Below, piece after piece: positions 34,185 to 46,499 of a stretch of DNA of 64,000 nt. Made by a program: the position numbers and the translations under genes. The DNA is taken from contig MNCI01018936.1 in assembly GCA_015680685.1 (NCBI GenBank), positions 124,001 through 188,000 on the forward strand, read 5' to 3'. The notes below the pieces were generated by a model. That model was not told the origin of the DNA. It saw nothing but the letters and a program-made list of their open reading frames with translations, and made no database searches. The stretch comes from Gnetum montanum. Lineage: Eukaryota; Streptophyta; Gnetopsida; Gnetales; Gnetaceae. Position 1 is the stretch's first letter. Each line of letters begins with the position of its first letter.

Positions 34185-35615
34185 GCACTTAGCCCCCAAA
34201 CTAGAAATTGCATGCAAGTGCAAGGAATAGGAAAACCAGAGAAATTTTTAAAGAAGATGCAAAAGATAGAGATTGAAAAGATCATAAAACATAGATAAAT
34301 TGAAAATTGAAAGAAAACTATACTAATCTAAACATTAAAATAGCCATATAATCAAGAGAGAACTAAATGTGGGCCACCCTTGCCATACCATCTTATTTAA
34401 TAATATCAAAACATATCTCTTTATAAATCATAACTTTAACTATATATATATATATAATTAAAGTATATAATTAAGATCTCATTCTCGATATTTTCACAAG
34501 GTAAAATTAAAATGTATGTTTACTACTTTAAGCACAAGACTTATGCCAAACTTAATGAAGAGGACAAACTTATCTTAAATCATAGCTAGCCACAACTTTT
34601 GGATTTTTTTTCCTTGGGACTCTTTTTTTTTTTTTTTGACATTTAGAAATGGAATGGGTGAAAAGGGATTATTTTCTTTTCTCTTTTTTTCTTTTGAATT
34701 TTTGGAAAATAGGTTCAAAAGGAGAATGGAGGCTATAATGAGGATTTTTGTTGGACCCCATCACACTCAAGAACTTATTACACTACCAATGAACATGGTC
34801 CTCATTCTTTTTCTTTTGTCTTTTTTTTTTTCTTTTAGGAAACTTTACTGATGGTGAACTTCATTCTTAAGGAAGAATTCCAACATGAGTTTTGCGAAAG
34901 AGCTGCATTTTCCAAAGAACATGATCCTTTCAAAACATTTCCCATGGTGTAGTTTAAACCCTTGTTCATGTGTCCTTTGATTACAATCTAGATGGCATCA
35001 TAGTAAGCCTCTTGGGTAACTAAGGGTCCTCAAGTGGAGAGTAACACACTTCACCTTGTTGCTTACAAGATTGCCATGGATCATCACACTTGAGGGTTGG
35101 AGCTTATGATAGGGAAAATAGAATTTTCCAAGGTCACCTAGTGATTGTGGTTGACCATTCTCAAACTTCACATATCATACACTCACAAGATCATGATGAT
35201 AACATGATAAGTTAGCATAAATCTCATCCTCCATAATCCAACATAACTAATAAAAATAAAAATTTGAAATAGATTGGAAGAAAATCATAGCATTATTGAA
35301 ATATACCATATAAAAGTGATTTTATATAATAGGAACATGATATAGCATATAAAGCATTATACTTGCATTATTTTCAAATGGTGTTACAATGACCCAATGC
35401 CTAGTAACTCAAATGATAATGATAATTAAAATCATGTTGAAAAGTATAAATAGATCAAACCAAAACCAATATGCTAAAAAAAAGATGATGGTAGACAAAA
35501 CATGCATGAGAAAATGATGGAAATGAAAAGAAAATATGCAAATGCAACAATATACAAATGAAATGCATGGTGAAAAGGGAAGAAAGGATGAAACTAGAGA
35601 TCTACTAGGTGTCTG
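34185..35615 (-). other. 3' untranslated part of element E
   Basis: AT-rich sequence between the integrase end and the 3' LTR. It holds a TA microsatellite at 34440-34456 and poly-T tracts at 34622-34638 and 34804-34836. The plus-strand frame 34636-34851 spans these tracts and is unsupported. Confidence 0.5.
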
Positions 35616-36095
35616 CGTGGGGCACCTAAATAGAAATGCTTTAGATGAAATGCATTAAAATTTCTATTTAATTTGTATCCTTGCAAATCAACAATTTTGT
35701 ACACATTGGGGTCTAAGACATTTGTGACTTGATATGGGTCTATCCACATAGGAGAAGACTTATTTAGCTAAATGCTCTATCTATTTTTAGGACTAGATCT
35801 CCTAACTTAAAGACTTTGCCTATATATTTCTTGTTAAACCATCTTTTCACAATTTGTTAATGATTAAGGTTTACGAAAATCAATACATAATCACTTTCTA
35901 ACATGCACTAAATTTGATTTCCAACTTGAATGTTTCACAGGATAAATAATTTTAGATTCTAAAAGTTTATCAATTTCTTCTTTCATCCAAGTTTCAATTT
36001 TAGGTCTAACAAGTCTATGTTTTTGTAAGTCATCAAATAAAGCTTCTCTAGTCACTATTTTAGAAGAGGTATTATTTGAAAAATATGACATCCTC
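35612..36095 (-). pseudogene. pol remnant of E: RT N-terminus joined to integrase C-terminus
   Basis: The frame at 35891-36091 reads WMKEEIDKLLESKIIYPVKH, the usual start of gypsy RT, continuing to a LCIDFR run near 35880. About 20 bases further the minus strand switches to a different frame reading KRWFNKKYIGKVFKLGDLVL and then PYQVTNVLDPNVYKIVDLQG and FNAFHLKHFYLGA (35615-35745), the typical C-terminus of a gypsy polyprotein. So the RT palm, RNase H and the integrase catalytic core are absent, with a junction near 35860. Confidence 0.78.
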
Positions 36096-36253
36096 TAATA
36101 TAACCTCTTCATTAATTTGAGAAATTTTAAAACATTGATCACTAAATTCACAATTGGAAAATAAAAGTTCATGAATATGATTCTCATCATCAAAACTTGG
36201 AAAGAAAAGATATTATCTAGAATAGAATAAGAGTAAACCTTTTCAATAATAAT

Positions 36254-36451
36254 TTAAGAATCCCATGTATTGTGTCTAAAAGGGACATTTAAAGTAGTGG
36301 CCAATTGAGCCAATACATTAGGGACATAATTTTCTTTTCTAGAAACATGTTCAATTGGTATATCATCAAAATTTGGCTCACCTTCTAATGTTTTAATGGT
36401 TAGAGCCTCATTTATATCTTTGTCCTTTTCTAATGATGGAAAGTCACCCAA
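36254..36451 (-). pseudogene. Unassigned polyprotein segment of E, RNase H-tail-like
   Basis: Contains IPIEHVSRKENYVPNVLAQL, which looks like the end of a gypsy RNase H ('H.PR..N..AD.LA.LA'), yet lies between protease and RT in the direction of translation. It may be coincidence, a rearrangement or a lineage-specific feature. Confidence 0.35.
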
Positions 36452-36535
36452 AAGAAATATTTTTCCATCATGTTGATGATAAGGAAAGGAATCTTCATAA
36501 ATTTCTTTACATTCTCTAAAAGAAAAAGGATTTAT

Positions 36536-37237
36536 TTATGAGATTTCACTCTCATGATCATCTATAACATGTTCACCAAGCCCAACTTCATTAAATCCAA
36601 TATAAAGATTAGTATTTTGATTTTTCAAAGATTGATTTTGTTGATCAAAATTTGTTACCACTTTTTTATAGAAAGTCTTGCTTGGTATGACCATATATTT
36701 ATATTTTCCTTTGAAAGGAATTAATAATTTTGAGAAATCTGACCTAAAGAAGCCTCCAAACTTGGCTCCAAAAGCCCTAGATAAAAGCACATCATAAGTA
36801 GGTGACATGTCGACTACTAAAATATCCATATAGCATGTAAAAGTATGTTATTTTTTAAGTTGTACTTTTACTCCTTTTAATAACCCTACTAGAGGTACAT
36901 TAGATCCATCAAGTTGTATCACACTTCTTGCTTGTGGTATCATTTGTGCTCCTAATGTTTTACATACCTCAAGTGGCATGATGCTAATATTTGCACTAGA
37001 ATCCATTAAACAATTATGAACATTCTTTCTCAAAATAATCAAAGTTGTTAGGAAAGGAGGTTGATCTATCTTATACAATATGGAATTGCTTGAGTTTTTT
37101 ATTGATAATGCATTACAACTTTCTGCAAAATGAATTTCCATTTTGATTGTTGGATAATTCTCTTTATTGGTTTTAGGTGTATGAATTATCTTTTGAATTA
37201 CATCTTTAATTTCATTAAAATGTAGAAGATAATACAT
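36536..37237 (-). pseudogene. gypsy aspartic protease (element E)
   Basis: The first piece (36848-37237) reads NCLMDSSANISIMPLEVCKT, in which DSSA replaces the catalytic D-T/S-G-A, followed by IQLDGSNVPLVGLLKGVKVQ. After a short break the second piece (36536-36829) reads MDILVVDMSPTYDVLLSRAF and a GGFF block, the C-terminal half of plant gypsy proteases. With G changed to S in the triad and a frame break, it is inactive. Confidence 0.75.
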
Positions 37238-37272
37238 TAAAATGTTGACTTTAAATTTTTTTAGATCATCAG

Positions 37273-38647
37273 CTAGATCATAAGCTTTATGTTCATCGTT
37301 GGTTTCATGTTGAGGTGGAGTTCTTCTAAGTATAGTAGGGGAGTTTGGTCATTGTGGGACATTTGTTTGGGATAGTCTAGTTTGATTATTTGTGTTATTT
37401 TGACTAGAAGCTTTTTTGGTTGTGGGGGAGGGGGGCTGGTATAAGGATTATTTCTAGTTTGTTGTTGTGTGGTAGTCATAATGTCACTAAGTCTATAGTA
37501 GCAACTGTTATGTGGGTTGGGATCACTTACCATGACTTGTTCCAATGAGGGAACTTCTTCATTTTCTATCTCATGAGGTACGTTCAAGACCATAATTGGG
37601 GTTTTTCCATTTTGTTGATTTTGGGCATTGTCACCATATAATGCTAAAAATTGAGGACAAGTTTTCTTAAAATATTTTCTAGTGTTACGAAGACGATAAT
37701 AATCATCATTGATTAATGTGCTTGAGTTTTGGATTGTATAGGGACTTTATTATTATTTCGCTTTAGTTCAACTACTTCATTAGAAAGCTTTGAAGTGAAG
37801 TTAATATTTGTGTCATTCGATTTTTTGTTTGAAAAGTAGATGCATTAGAATTAGATATTGGATTTATGATGGATTGAATCAAAGATTTTGATTGATCATC
37901 ACTTAAACCAGTATTTGGTGGTAAAAATGAAGAGGATGTGGGGCCTTGAAAATAGCTACTTGTAGGTTGAATCATTTTAAGCAGGGTGGAAGTCTAGAAC
38001 AAAGTATTATTCATGAGAAAAACTTACGATGGTAAAGGGGTATACTGCATAGGATTACTAACATTCATCATCCCAAATTAATTTTGAATGTTATTCATCA
38101 AGGAAGTTTGTTCTAACTCAATAACTTTAGCCATTGCTCCTTGTATTCCCATTATGTTGGGATTAGATTTAATGGCATAGGTGAAGAATGGGTTGATGGT
38201 AAAAAGGTATAAATTAAGGATACCATTAGGTTGCAAACGTATCTCATTTGGCACATAAGAAAGTTGATGGAGGAATCTTAGATTGTAATCGTGAACATTT
38301 TCCCCAAGTATTTTTGTTAGGTTTGTAAAATTGCTTGATGCTAAGGAAAGGCTAGTGAACTTATTGAACTGAAGTAGGAACTTATTTTTAAACTCTTGCC
38401 ATGAGTTGATAAAGGTATTAGAAAGAATTAGAAACCATGGAATGGCTTTGCTCTTGAAAGTTTTCAGAAAGACCCTACATGCTATGCCATTTTGGACAAT
38501 GTTATGGATGCCTAGAAAGGTTTCAAAACATTGTATATGTTGACGGGCATCACTAGTAGGGGTTGGGGGATTGAAGAAAAAATTTATGTTTTGAAGTGCT
38601 TTTGGAATATCGTGATACTTGGTGAAGTCAAAAGGGTTTCTTACCAA
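37273..38647 (-). pseudogene. gypsy gag (element E)
   Basis: An open frame of 189 codons at 38078-38647 reads RQHIQCFETFL, then IACRVFLKTFKSKAIPWF, SWQEFKNKFLLQFNK and ENVHDYNLRFLHQLSYV, a good match to the retrotransposon gag core ('..W..F...F...F'). Two further open pieces at 37772-37975 and 37273-37593 are S/P/Q-rich and form the C-terminal part. It is better preserved than gag in element A or C. Confidence 0.75.
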
Positions 38648-39356
38648 GAGAGCTGGGGTTGATTCACTACCATCCTAGTTTGAATTCTTTTAAGGATAGA
38701 ACTTGGAAATCACAAAGCTTATTGTTTTCTTGAAGTGAAATGATGGGTAGCTAGTCGATTAGGGATAGGAGTATAAGCTCTTTATTGAGTTGTTTTCTAA
38801 GGAGGTTGGCTCATAAAACAAAAAGTTATAGAATATAAATGCTAAAATAAAACTATAAAATTAAGTAAAATAAAAAAATATTTAATAATAATATTTTTTA
38901 TAAATTTCGACAGGAAAACTAAAATCTGCTCTATATAAAAAATTTTAAAAATAATAAATGAAAAAAATTTCAATATATAAGATTTTAAAAAAGTAAATTT
39001 AAACAAAATAATGTTATCATTGAAACCACCTCACCAAAGTTAAGACTAAGGTAAGGACCACCCAAAATTTGAAATAAGAAACACAGGTTTATGAACTTGA
39101 AAATGAAACTACAATAAGATAGTTAAAATAAAGGATTTGGAACATATATTGAACTAAAAAATTACTAATTGGAAATGGGGTTGGAAATGCTGATTTAGGG
39201 AATGAAGATTTTTAGAAACCTATGAACATCAATTTCTCAATTAAAAAAAATAAAGGGTTCAGAGGGAGCACAAGAAAATAAAGTTCAAGGAAACAATAGT
39301 TTTGAAATAGAAACATAAAATGAAACAGGAAAAGGAACAAGAAATGAAATAGGCCC

Positions 39357-39372
39357 TTGTTCTACTACCAAA
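39357..39372 (-). promoter_or_regulatory. primer-binding site of element E
   Basis: The minus strand reads TGGTAGTAGAACAAGG a few bases inside the LTR end. It resembles the initiator-Met type TGGTATCAGAGC site after several transitions. Confidence 0.45.
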
Positions 39373-39376
39373 AAGA

Positions 39377-40924
39377 TGTTGATGTGTAAATTTTGGACAC
39401 ATCAACACTTGAAAAACTTGTTTAGGAAGAGTATTGCCTAGGGCACCTCTTGTATGGATATGGAAACCCAGGAATAGTCTTAGCTAGAGAGAGTTATGTG
39501 ACGTTAAATAATTCAATGACCTTAGATTAGGGCATTCCAAAAAAAATAGAAATTATTTATGAAAAGAAACATTTTAAGATAATATAAAAGGATGGGCTAC
39601 AATAGCTCTTGAAAATCAAATCTGACATAATCCAACATTCATAAACAAATGGGGGTTCTTAATGTAAACGTTTGACACGCAATAAAGATCTGCATTCACA
39701 ATTACTTAAATATAACTAAAAGACTACAATAGAACTTAGCTTAAATGAGCACAACATTTGGTTACTTTGGCTGAGCTAAGGTTGCCTTCATCTGCTGGTC
39801 TACATGGGTTTCCTCATCATCACTAGAGGAGGTAATTGTGATAATGACAATGGTGCAAGCATCATTCACTATCATTAGTTGTAGGATCATTTCCACCAGT
39901 GGTGCCCACAACTGGAAAAAAAACCCTATAGCATAGGGACAAAACCCCTATTGTGTAAGGATGAATTGCTATGCACTGCTATTCGTTGTATGTTGCTTAC
40001 TGCTCACTGCCATGTGTTGCTGCTACTGCCACCTACAACTGACCACGATGCATTGCTATTTGCACCTATTGACTACCACGCACCCCTATTGGTGCCTACT
40101 ATCATCACTAGTTTTTAATGCTAGTAGTTCTTGTTGCTTGATGTGCCACCTGTTGCCATTTGATGTTGCTCACTACTCGTCACCATGCATTGCACCATTG
40201 TGCACCACTGCTCGCCACTCATAGATGTTGCCACCACTGATGCCACCTGCAAATTTCATCATTATGAACAACCATCACTTGCGGCTCCCACCGTTCTACA
40301 TGATCATTTCCTACAACTCTCAGTGTACTACACGGCCACCATCTGTAGTTGTTGGCCCTTGTTGTTGATGTTTGTTCCACACTATGAGAAAGAATGTGCT
40401 AAAAATTCCTTCCTTTTTCTTTGTGGTTGCTTCTTGTTGTCACCTTTTATAAGTCACCACTATCATTGATTCCATTAAATGCCCATGTTTGCATGTCTGC
40501 CACCACCACCACCATGTCGGTTACATTGCTTAATGTCCACCACCATCACGTTGGTTACCACCAGGGACAAGCTAAACCAGCCAGCATGAAGACAAACTAG
40601 ATCAGACATGTTATGGTGATAAGCCTGCATGTTTCTGGAAAATTGCGCTACTTAGGATAATATGTGTTGGTCATATATCATATCAATGTATGCCTATGAA
40701 TTAAAACCTTGTTCACTGTTAACCATTAGATTCTTAATGCTTCTAGGGTTTTGAATTTCTAGTACTTCCTTTTGCATAAATCTTAGCTTTCCCTTACACA
40801 AAACATGTGATAAAACTTTGCAAAGGCATGTTGTGTTCATGAATGATGAAAATCCATGCATAGGATTGACATACTAAATATAATATATATTTTACATTAA
40901 AACTAGAGTTATTTACTTTCTTTT
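39377..40924 (-). repeat. 5' LTR of element E, inner part
   Basis: Begins TGTTGATGTG on the plus strand, corresponding to a CA end on the coding strand, and is interrupted at 40924 by element B. The frames 39961-40224 and 40185-40469 are LTR sequence. Confidence 0.75.
40920..40924. repeat. target-site duplication of element B, left copy (CTTTT)
   Basis: Repeated at 49510-49514. The related, uninterrupted sequence in the other LTR of element E (about 33955-33975) shows the empty site with one CTTT(C) only. Confidence 0.85.
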
Positions 40925-41725
40925 TGATGAGTGGTGAGGTACCCCTACACTCAACCATACGAATATGAGCGTTACAAGCATGATCCGGTCGAACTCTGCA
41001 AACAGACTAGTTATGGCATCTAGACAGTTAGCCTTAGGTCGTAGTTCGCTGTCTTCCCACCTGGACTAGTATTAGCTTTGTCACGTATGGTTTAGTTCAG
41101 AATGGGGTGTATGATGTGTTTTCTAATCTAATGCTACTCCTGAAGGCAATGGAAGATAATATTAACTTAGCTAATGGAGAAAGGGTGAGAAGAATCTAGC
41201 TAGCCTAAGTGTGATGAGCATCCATTCCTTGATTATTCATAAACACCTTGGACTTCGTGCATGACTACCACTAGGATTACCAAGCGTAGATCCTAGGTAC
41301 ACTACTGGGTTACCAAGTAGTCACACTTAAATGCTCGTAATGAAGTCATAGTCATTCCACGAGTACCAAGAGTTTAAGGGTGAGAGATATTAACTAAGAA
41401 AGCAGTAAATGACAATTAAATAAATAATTAATCTAAGTGAATGCTACAATGATGAAGTAATCACGATCTTTATTTCTAGTCATGTGCGTGTCCAAGTACG
41501 TCACACTCGAATAAAGGATGTCGTACAATTACAATCACCACATTGTGGGCATACACTAGGAGGAAAAAGGGTTGAGAGAAAGAAATTAAAACACTTAAAC
41601 TAAAACTAAACTTACTTCCTACTTCCTATTATTGACTCATCTGTATACCTCTTATTTATAGATGAGGAGATAGGCTACGATATCGCATACGCGATATCAC
41701 AGTCGCCCAAATGATGACTCATCAT
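40925..41725 (-). repeat. 3' LTR of element B
   Basis: Minus-strand TATA (TATAAATAAG, 41651-41660) and, upstream of it on that strand, an inverted repeat of GATATCGC arms around ATAC (41679-41698). The polypurine tract lies just inside at 41726-41739 (minus: CTGTCGTGGGGGTA). Confidence 0.85.
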
Positions 41726-41889
41726 ACCCCCACGACAGAATGAAAACTCGTACTCAAGTTATAGTGATTACATAGTGGAATGGTATGGTATTATTGGATG
41801 GTGAAAATGGGGTTATGCCACAGTGTGGAATAGAGATGAAAATGAGACACAACACAAAGAATGTACTACAACTACAAAATTTGTGAAAA

Positions 41890-44680
41890 TCATGTAGTTC
41901 CTAGTGGTAGTGGCTCCTCCATTGGTGCTTTCCCTTTGTCTTGTGCTCTAGGTTTTGAGACTTGATGGCGTTGGAGTATGTCATAGAGATTTTCCTCTTT
42001 GGTTTGAGGGTCTTGTGCCATCCATGCTAATGTTCCAATGTTTGACGGAGTCGACACTTTCCATGGACAGGGTAGTTGCAGAAACATTTGATTGGCCTTG
42101 ACATACCAAGCCACAAACACCCGTTGTTCCTCTTCATAGGCTCTGGATTTATCTTTGTATTCTTGAAAATCTGCAGGCCATCGAGCTAGATCTATTGTGA
42201 CACCTTTTTGTCCTTGGTAGCTCGCTTTCACCACCTCAAGTTCAGGATTTGCAATCTCTAATTTTTTGAATAACTTCTTGCATTCTGCAAATTCTACTTC
42301 ATATTTGACATAGGTGGTAGCTACCTTTTTCTTGAGCTCTATTTTCAGGTGCCCTACTATTAACATGGCAAGGTTGGCATACCGCAGGTTTTCCAACCCC
42401 ATGTATTTTGTCAGATCCTAGATCTACAGGTCCTAGTTCTTAACTTCCTCTTGGTGGACAAAGGCATAAGTGTCCAATATGGCCCATCAGTTAGTGTGTT
42501 GAGCACTGATAGCATTTATGTGGGCCTTGGCTGTATGGATCTTCTTCTCAAGGATCTATTTGTACATCCCCACCTAATCTCAGAAGTGCTCCTTTAGCTT
42601 TTCATGCCTTGTAGCCTCATTTTATCATGCACTGATCTTGATAGCTAACTTCTGGCAAATAGTGTGTACCTCCTCCATTGAGAGGATTTGATTCTCCTTG
42701 GCTAAATGGCTCATGTCTTGGTTGACCCGGATGAATTATTTTTGCAATTGATGAAATTTTTCCTCGAGAACATTCTTTTGCTTCTCCACAATGGTCAACC
42801 GAAGGTTGTTAGCAACAAGCTACTTATTTTCTTCTTATAAGGTGTTGAGTGCTTTGAGATGCACATGGGTTTGCACCTATTCTACAGAGGCATCCCAAAT
42901 AGCCTTCTCTTTTTCTTCAACCACCTTTTTATTCTCCATTAGTAGCTTGGTTAGTTGCTTAGTTCTAAATCTATCCAGCTGGTCTGAGGAAAAAACTTAC
43001 AAAGGATCCTGTTGTGTTTCTTGTAGGGTCACGAGTTGCTCTCTTAATTTTTGCACCTCTTCTTCAGCATGCTTGACCCTCACTTCTGTTAAAAACAACT
43101 TTCCCTTTGTGGAAATGAGGTTTGATTGAATTGTCGTAACATCCTAAGGGATGTCAAATAGGAACGTCATTACTTTTCCTATTTGTAGCAATTGATCAAG
43201 TGCATCCTCATGTTCTGTAGGAGTCATTGAGGTTCTGGCCAAAGTTTGAGCATCCTATGCTCCTGTGAGATCTACTGGTGGCACAACATGTACATTGAAT
43301 GATTCCTTGATGTGGTCTGCGACCACTTCTATAGCTCTTGTGTCATCTTGGTGTTGCATGACCACCATAGTGGCCCCTTCACCAGTTTCTAATTACACTT
43401 GGAAAGATGCAATGTTTCCTGAGATCTTTTGTGACCAAGTACTTTTCCCTATTCTTGTGTGAATAGACACTTCACCCCCTTGTGCAATCCAAAGAAACTG
43501 TGGGCTGAATGGCATCATCAATGACGTGGAAGAGATTTGCATCATCATGACTTCCCCAAGTGACCATCTCGACGATGGCCCTGAGATGGCTCATCGACGG
43601 TCTGTAGTCTTGCGACAACAACGGATGATCCTGGCCTTTGTTAGGCCTTAATTCTTATTATTGGTTGGGTCCTGCAGTTGGAGGTTGGCTAGGTCCTACA
43701 AGTTGAGTTGCAATTTTTCCAACCATCTGTTCTTCTTCCTTTTTTGGTCCCAATATCTCACCAATGATTTTCCTTGGATCTGGTGATTTTAACAATTTAG
43801 CATATGAAGCATTCTAGGCTTTTCAGAGGACATCATTAGTGTATCCTCTGATACCAGCACGTTGGCACAACTTCCTGATAAGACAAGGGAAGGGCAACAC
43901 CATCTTCCCTTTCTTTCTTTCCTCAAACCACCTCAGGATCTCCATTAAGTATATATGGGGCAGGTTAGCATTAACCTTTTCCATTATCACTACACATCCT
44001 CTTGCCACATACATTGATATTCTTTTTAATCCCTTCATGGGAAAGAGGTGATAAGTTCCAATTTTGAAGTAAATCCTCTCTTCCGTCGTCAACTCACCAA
44101 ATGTCTTATCTCTGCCATATGCCCTTTCCAACCAATCCCGTCGCACATTGGGGTATGAACAGGTGGATAACTGAGCAACCTTGGGCCCTGTATTTAGAAG
44201 GTTTAATACTTCTGAAATGGCCTGTGTGGAGAAATCGACTGTGACACCACAACTATTGATGGTGGTGCCTTGCTCTCTATTATGCCAGAATTGGTATGTC
44301 TTCCCTAGGTACTAGGCACCGCTTTTGGAGAGGGTAGGCCAGAAGGGAGACCCTTTGAGGTGATCCCTAATAGCCTCAAGAGAAAACTCTGCAAAAGATT
44401 CAAATTTTAATTCCACAATCACCGCAGCGAATGTGGAATTTTCGTGGATGGCCTTAACACAATTTTGGGGCAACATGAGATGTTGTCCCTATTCAGGCAT
44501 TACAACAGCTCCTCCTTCTGCCTACCTAGACTGTATGATAGGAGGGTCCTCTTGATGAATACTAAATGATTATTCCTCCTGTTCTGCATGTTTTCTAGCA
44601 GGATCTTGTCTTCCACCTCTCCTAGGTCGTTTGCTTCCACCTTAAGCAGGACCTTCCTTTTGTTCACATTTCAGGGCCAT
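41890..44680 (-). pseudogene. Accessory ORF of element B (putative plant transposon protein type)
   Basis: Traceable from an ATG at 44680 to a TGA at 41890, about 930 codons, with stops inside, mostly TAG. The N-terminus is basic (KRPRRGGRQ). The best conserved part (43823-44146) reads RRDWLERAYG, ERIYFKIGTYHLFPM, NLPHIYLMEILRWFEERKKG and LPFPCLIRKLCQRAGI. This pattern resembles the family annotated as putative plant transposon protein, found in plant retrotransposons, function unknown. A middle part looks like coiled coil, and the C-terminal open piece (41890-42402) is E/K-rich, then ends PMEEPLPLGTT. It is in the same direction as gag and lies where pol would be. Element D carries a clear homologue. 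Confidence 0.65.
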
Positions 44681-45152
44681 CTGCAATCACACGAGGCCAA
44701 GCATTAGTAAGGTTTTTTTTGAAGTTAAGTTATACCTTACTTATTGCCTTAATTAATTAATTTGTTTAATCTCCGTGTGATGTTTCCTGAAAGATTATAG
44801 TAGTGGGTCCTTTTTACTTAGGTGGTTTTTCAATTTTAGTTTCTCGGTGTACCTAGGGATAAAATTATTTGTTGACATAATTATTCTGAATGTTATAGCT
44901 AATTACCCTTGATAATGTCCTTTGGGCAATGATAAATTCCAAAAAAGTTAGGCACTATTCAGCAGGTGTCCCTCCTCCATGACTACGTTGAACACTCCAG
45001 GTTCAAGCAAGTTCAAGTGGAATTAAAATTGAAGTACCAGCGAGCAAGATATAGGTAGAAAAGCAAGAGTGTCACACTCGTAATTTGTAGAGAAAAATTT
45101 GAAAAACTCCCCCGCATGAATTGTGAAAAATGATGCTAAGTGTTGCACCGGG

Positions 45153-45163
45153 NNNNNNNNNNN
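45153..45163. other. Assembly gap (11 Ns)
   Basis: Followed by nine G; falls in the leader between the internal TATA and the accessory ORF of element B. Confidence 0.9.
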
Positions 45164-45176
45164 GGGGGGGGGCATG

Positions 45177-45212
45177 CTTATTTATAGGTTTATAGGACAC
45201 GATATCGCGAAC
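45177..45212 (-). promoter_or_regulatory. Internal promoter-like module of element B
   Basis: On the plus strand CTTATTTATAGGTT is followed 14 bases later by GATATCGCGA. The LTR of the same element has CTTATTTATAGATG followed by GATATCGC at nearly the same spacing (41651-41686). On the coding strand this is an upstream GATATC motif and a TATA box, about 500 bases ahead of the accessory ORF. The second half of the palindrome is not present here. Confidence 0.55.
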
Positions 45213-46499
45213 TAATTGATGTTTTAAGGGTCTTTTGGAAAATAAAAAAAATAAAATATGAAAGAAAGGACATGTGGCACATGTTAAAGGTTTCTAGGGT
45301 AATTCAATTAATTTGAAAGGCACAATTAATTATGATGGTGTGGATTTTATCAATAAGGACCTTGGATGGGAGAAAAAGGCTATGTAATGGTACATAGGAA
45401 CGTTGGAATTTGGAAGGGTAGTATTAGGGAAAGAAAATTGTTTGAAAAATATTCTGAGGGTAAGAAATGGTGTGTGTGGGCTATTTCATAAGTGAGAATT
45501 ACAAAATATTGCACAAGTGGATCCTCCCCAAAGCAGGTTTCAACCTATAATGCCCTTGTGTGACCACACTTAAAGTGTTTGTGGGCACTAGAATGGTTAA
45601 ATGTAATCCGCACTAATTCCACAAAACACACACATGTACTTATCACAGGAATGAGGTTAGAATTCTATGTTACACCCAACACAAGCTACAATTACACGAA
45701 TAGTGAGATGAGATGAACTATAGAAAGGGATTTTAGAGATTGGGATATGAGGTAACTGACCTAGTGCATAGTGAATCTTACATGTAAAGCATGATTAAGG
45801 TGTCATTAACCCATTGTTCCAATATCAGGACCAAGTCCATTCCTCTAATCAATGACATCGCATTGTTTCATCCCATGTTGAGCAACTATGAGAGTATCAT
45901 AGCAACAAGGTGTATGATCACTTGGCGTTTTGTTCAAGGGAGGAGTGATTTTTGTTTTGTGGCACTTCCTTTTTTTTTTATTTTAACTACTGAATCCAGA
46001 GAAGCCACCAACCTTCAGGCATGGGTGCATGTATTTCTAGTGGGACCCCCTAGAATAGCATTGGATTTTTGAGTGCCTTTTGATTACTCTTACTCCCATT
46101 TTTCATTAGATCTACAAGGATCTTAGTACAACCACATTGCATGATAACTCTCATAGTCGTCACCAAAGAGAATCTGCAAGTCCCCTTGATGTCACATCCT
46201 AATCATTCCCTCTTGGTCCATCTTTCTTCATTCTAGGTATAATGAACATAAAATTAATTTTAAGTTTCAAGAATTTCAAGAATATCATTGTACCCTCGAT
46301 CAAAACCTCTTATTTGTAGAGTGGATGAGTGGGTGTAATGGGCTCACTATCCACATAATTGATCACTCAAGACTTGATAACATAGAACACACCTTAACCA
46401 ATGATCCACATGATTTTTTTATTTGTAGATGAGATTAATTACAAAAGCGTAAAAAATGATAAAAAAAGAAATTGAAAACCGAAAAACTGGAAAACAAAA

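Noticed and set aside
42791-43462. Plus-strand frames of 112 and 65 codons inside element B
   Set aside because: They oppose the accessory ORF, which is supported by its homologue in element D.
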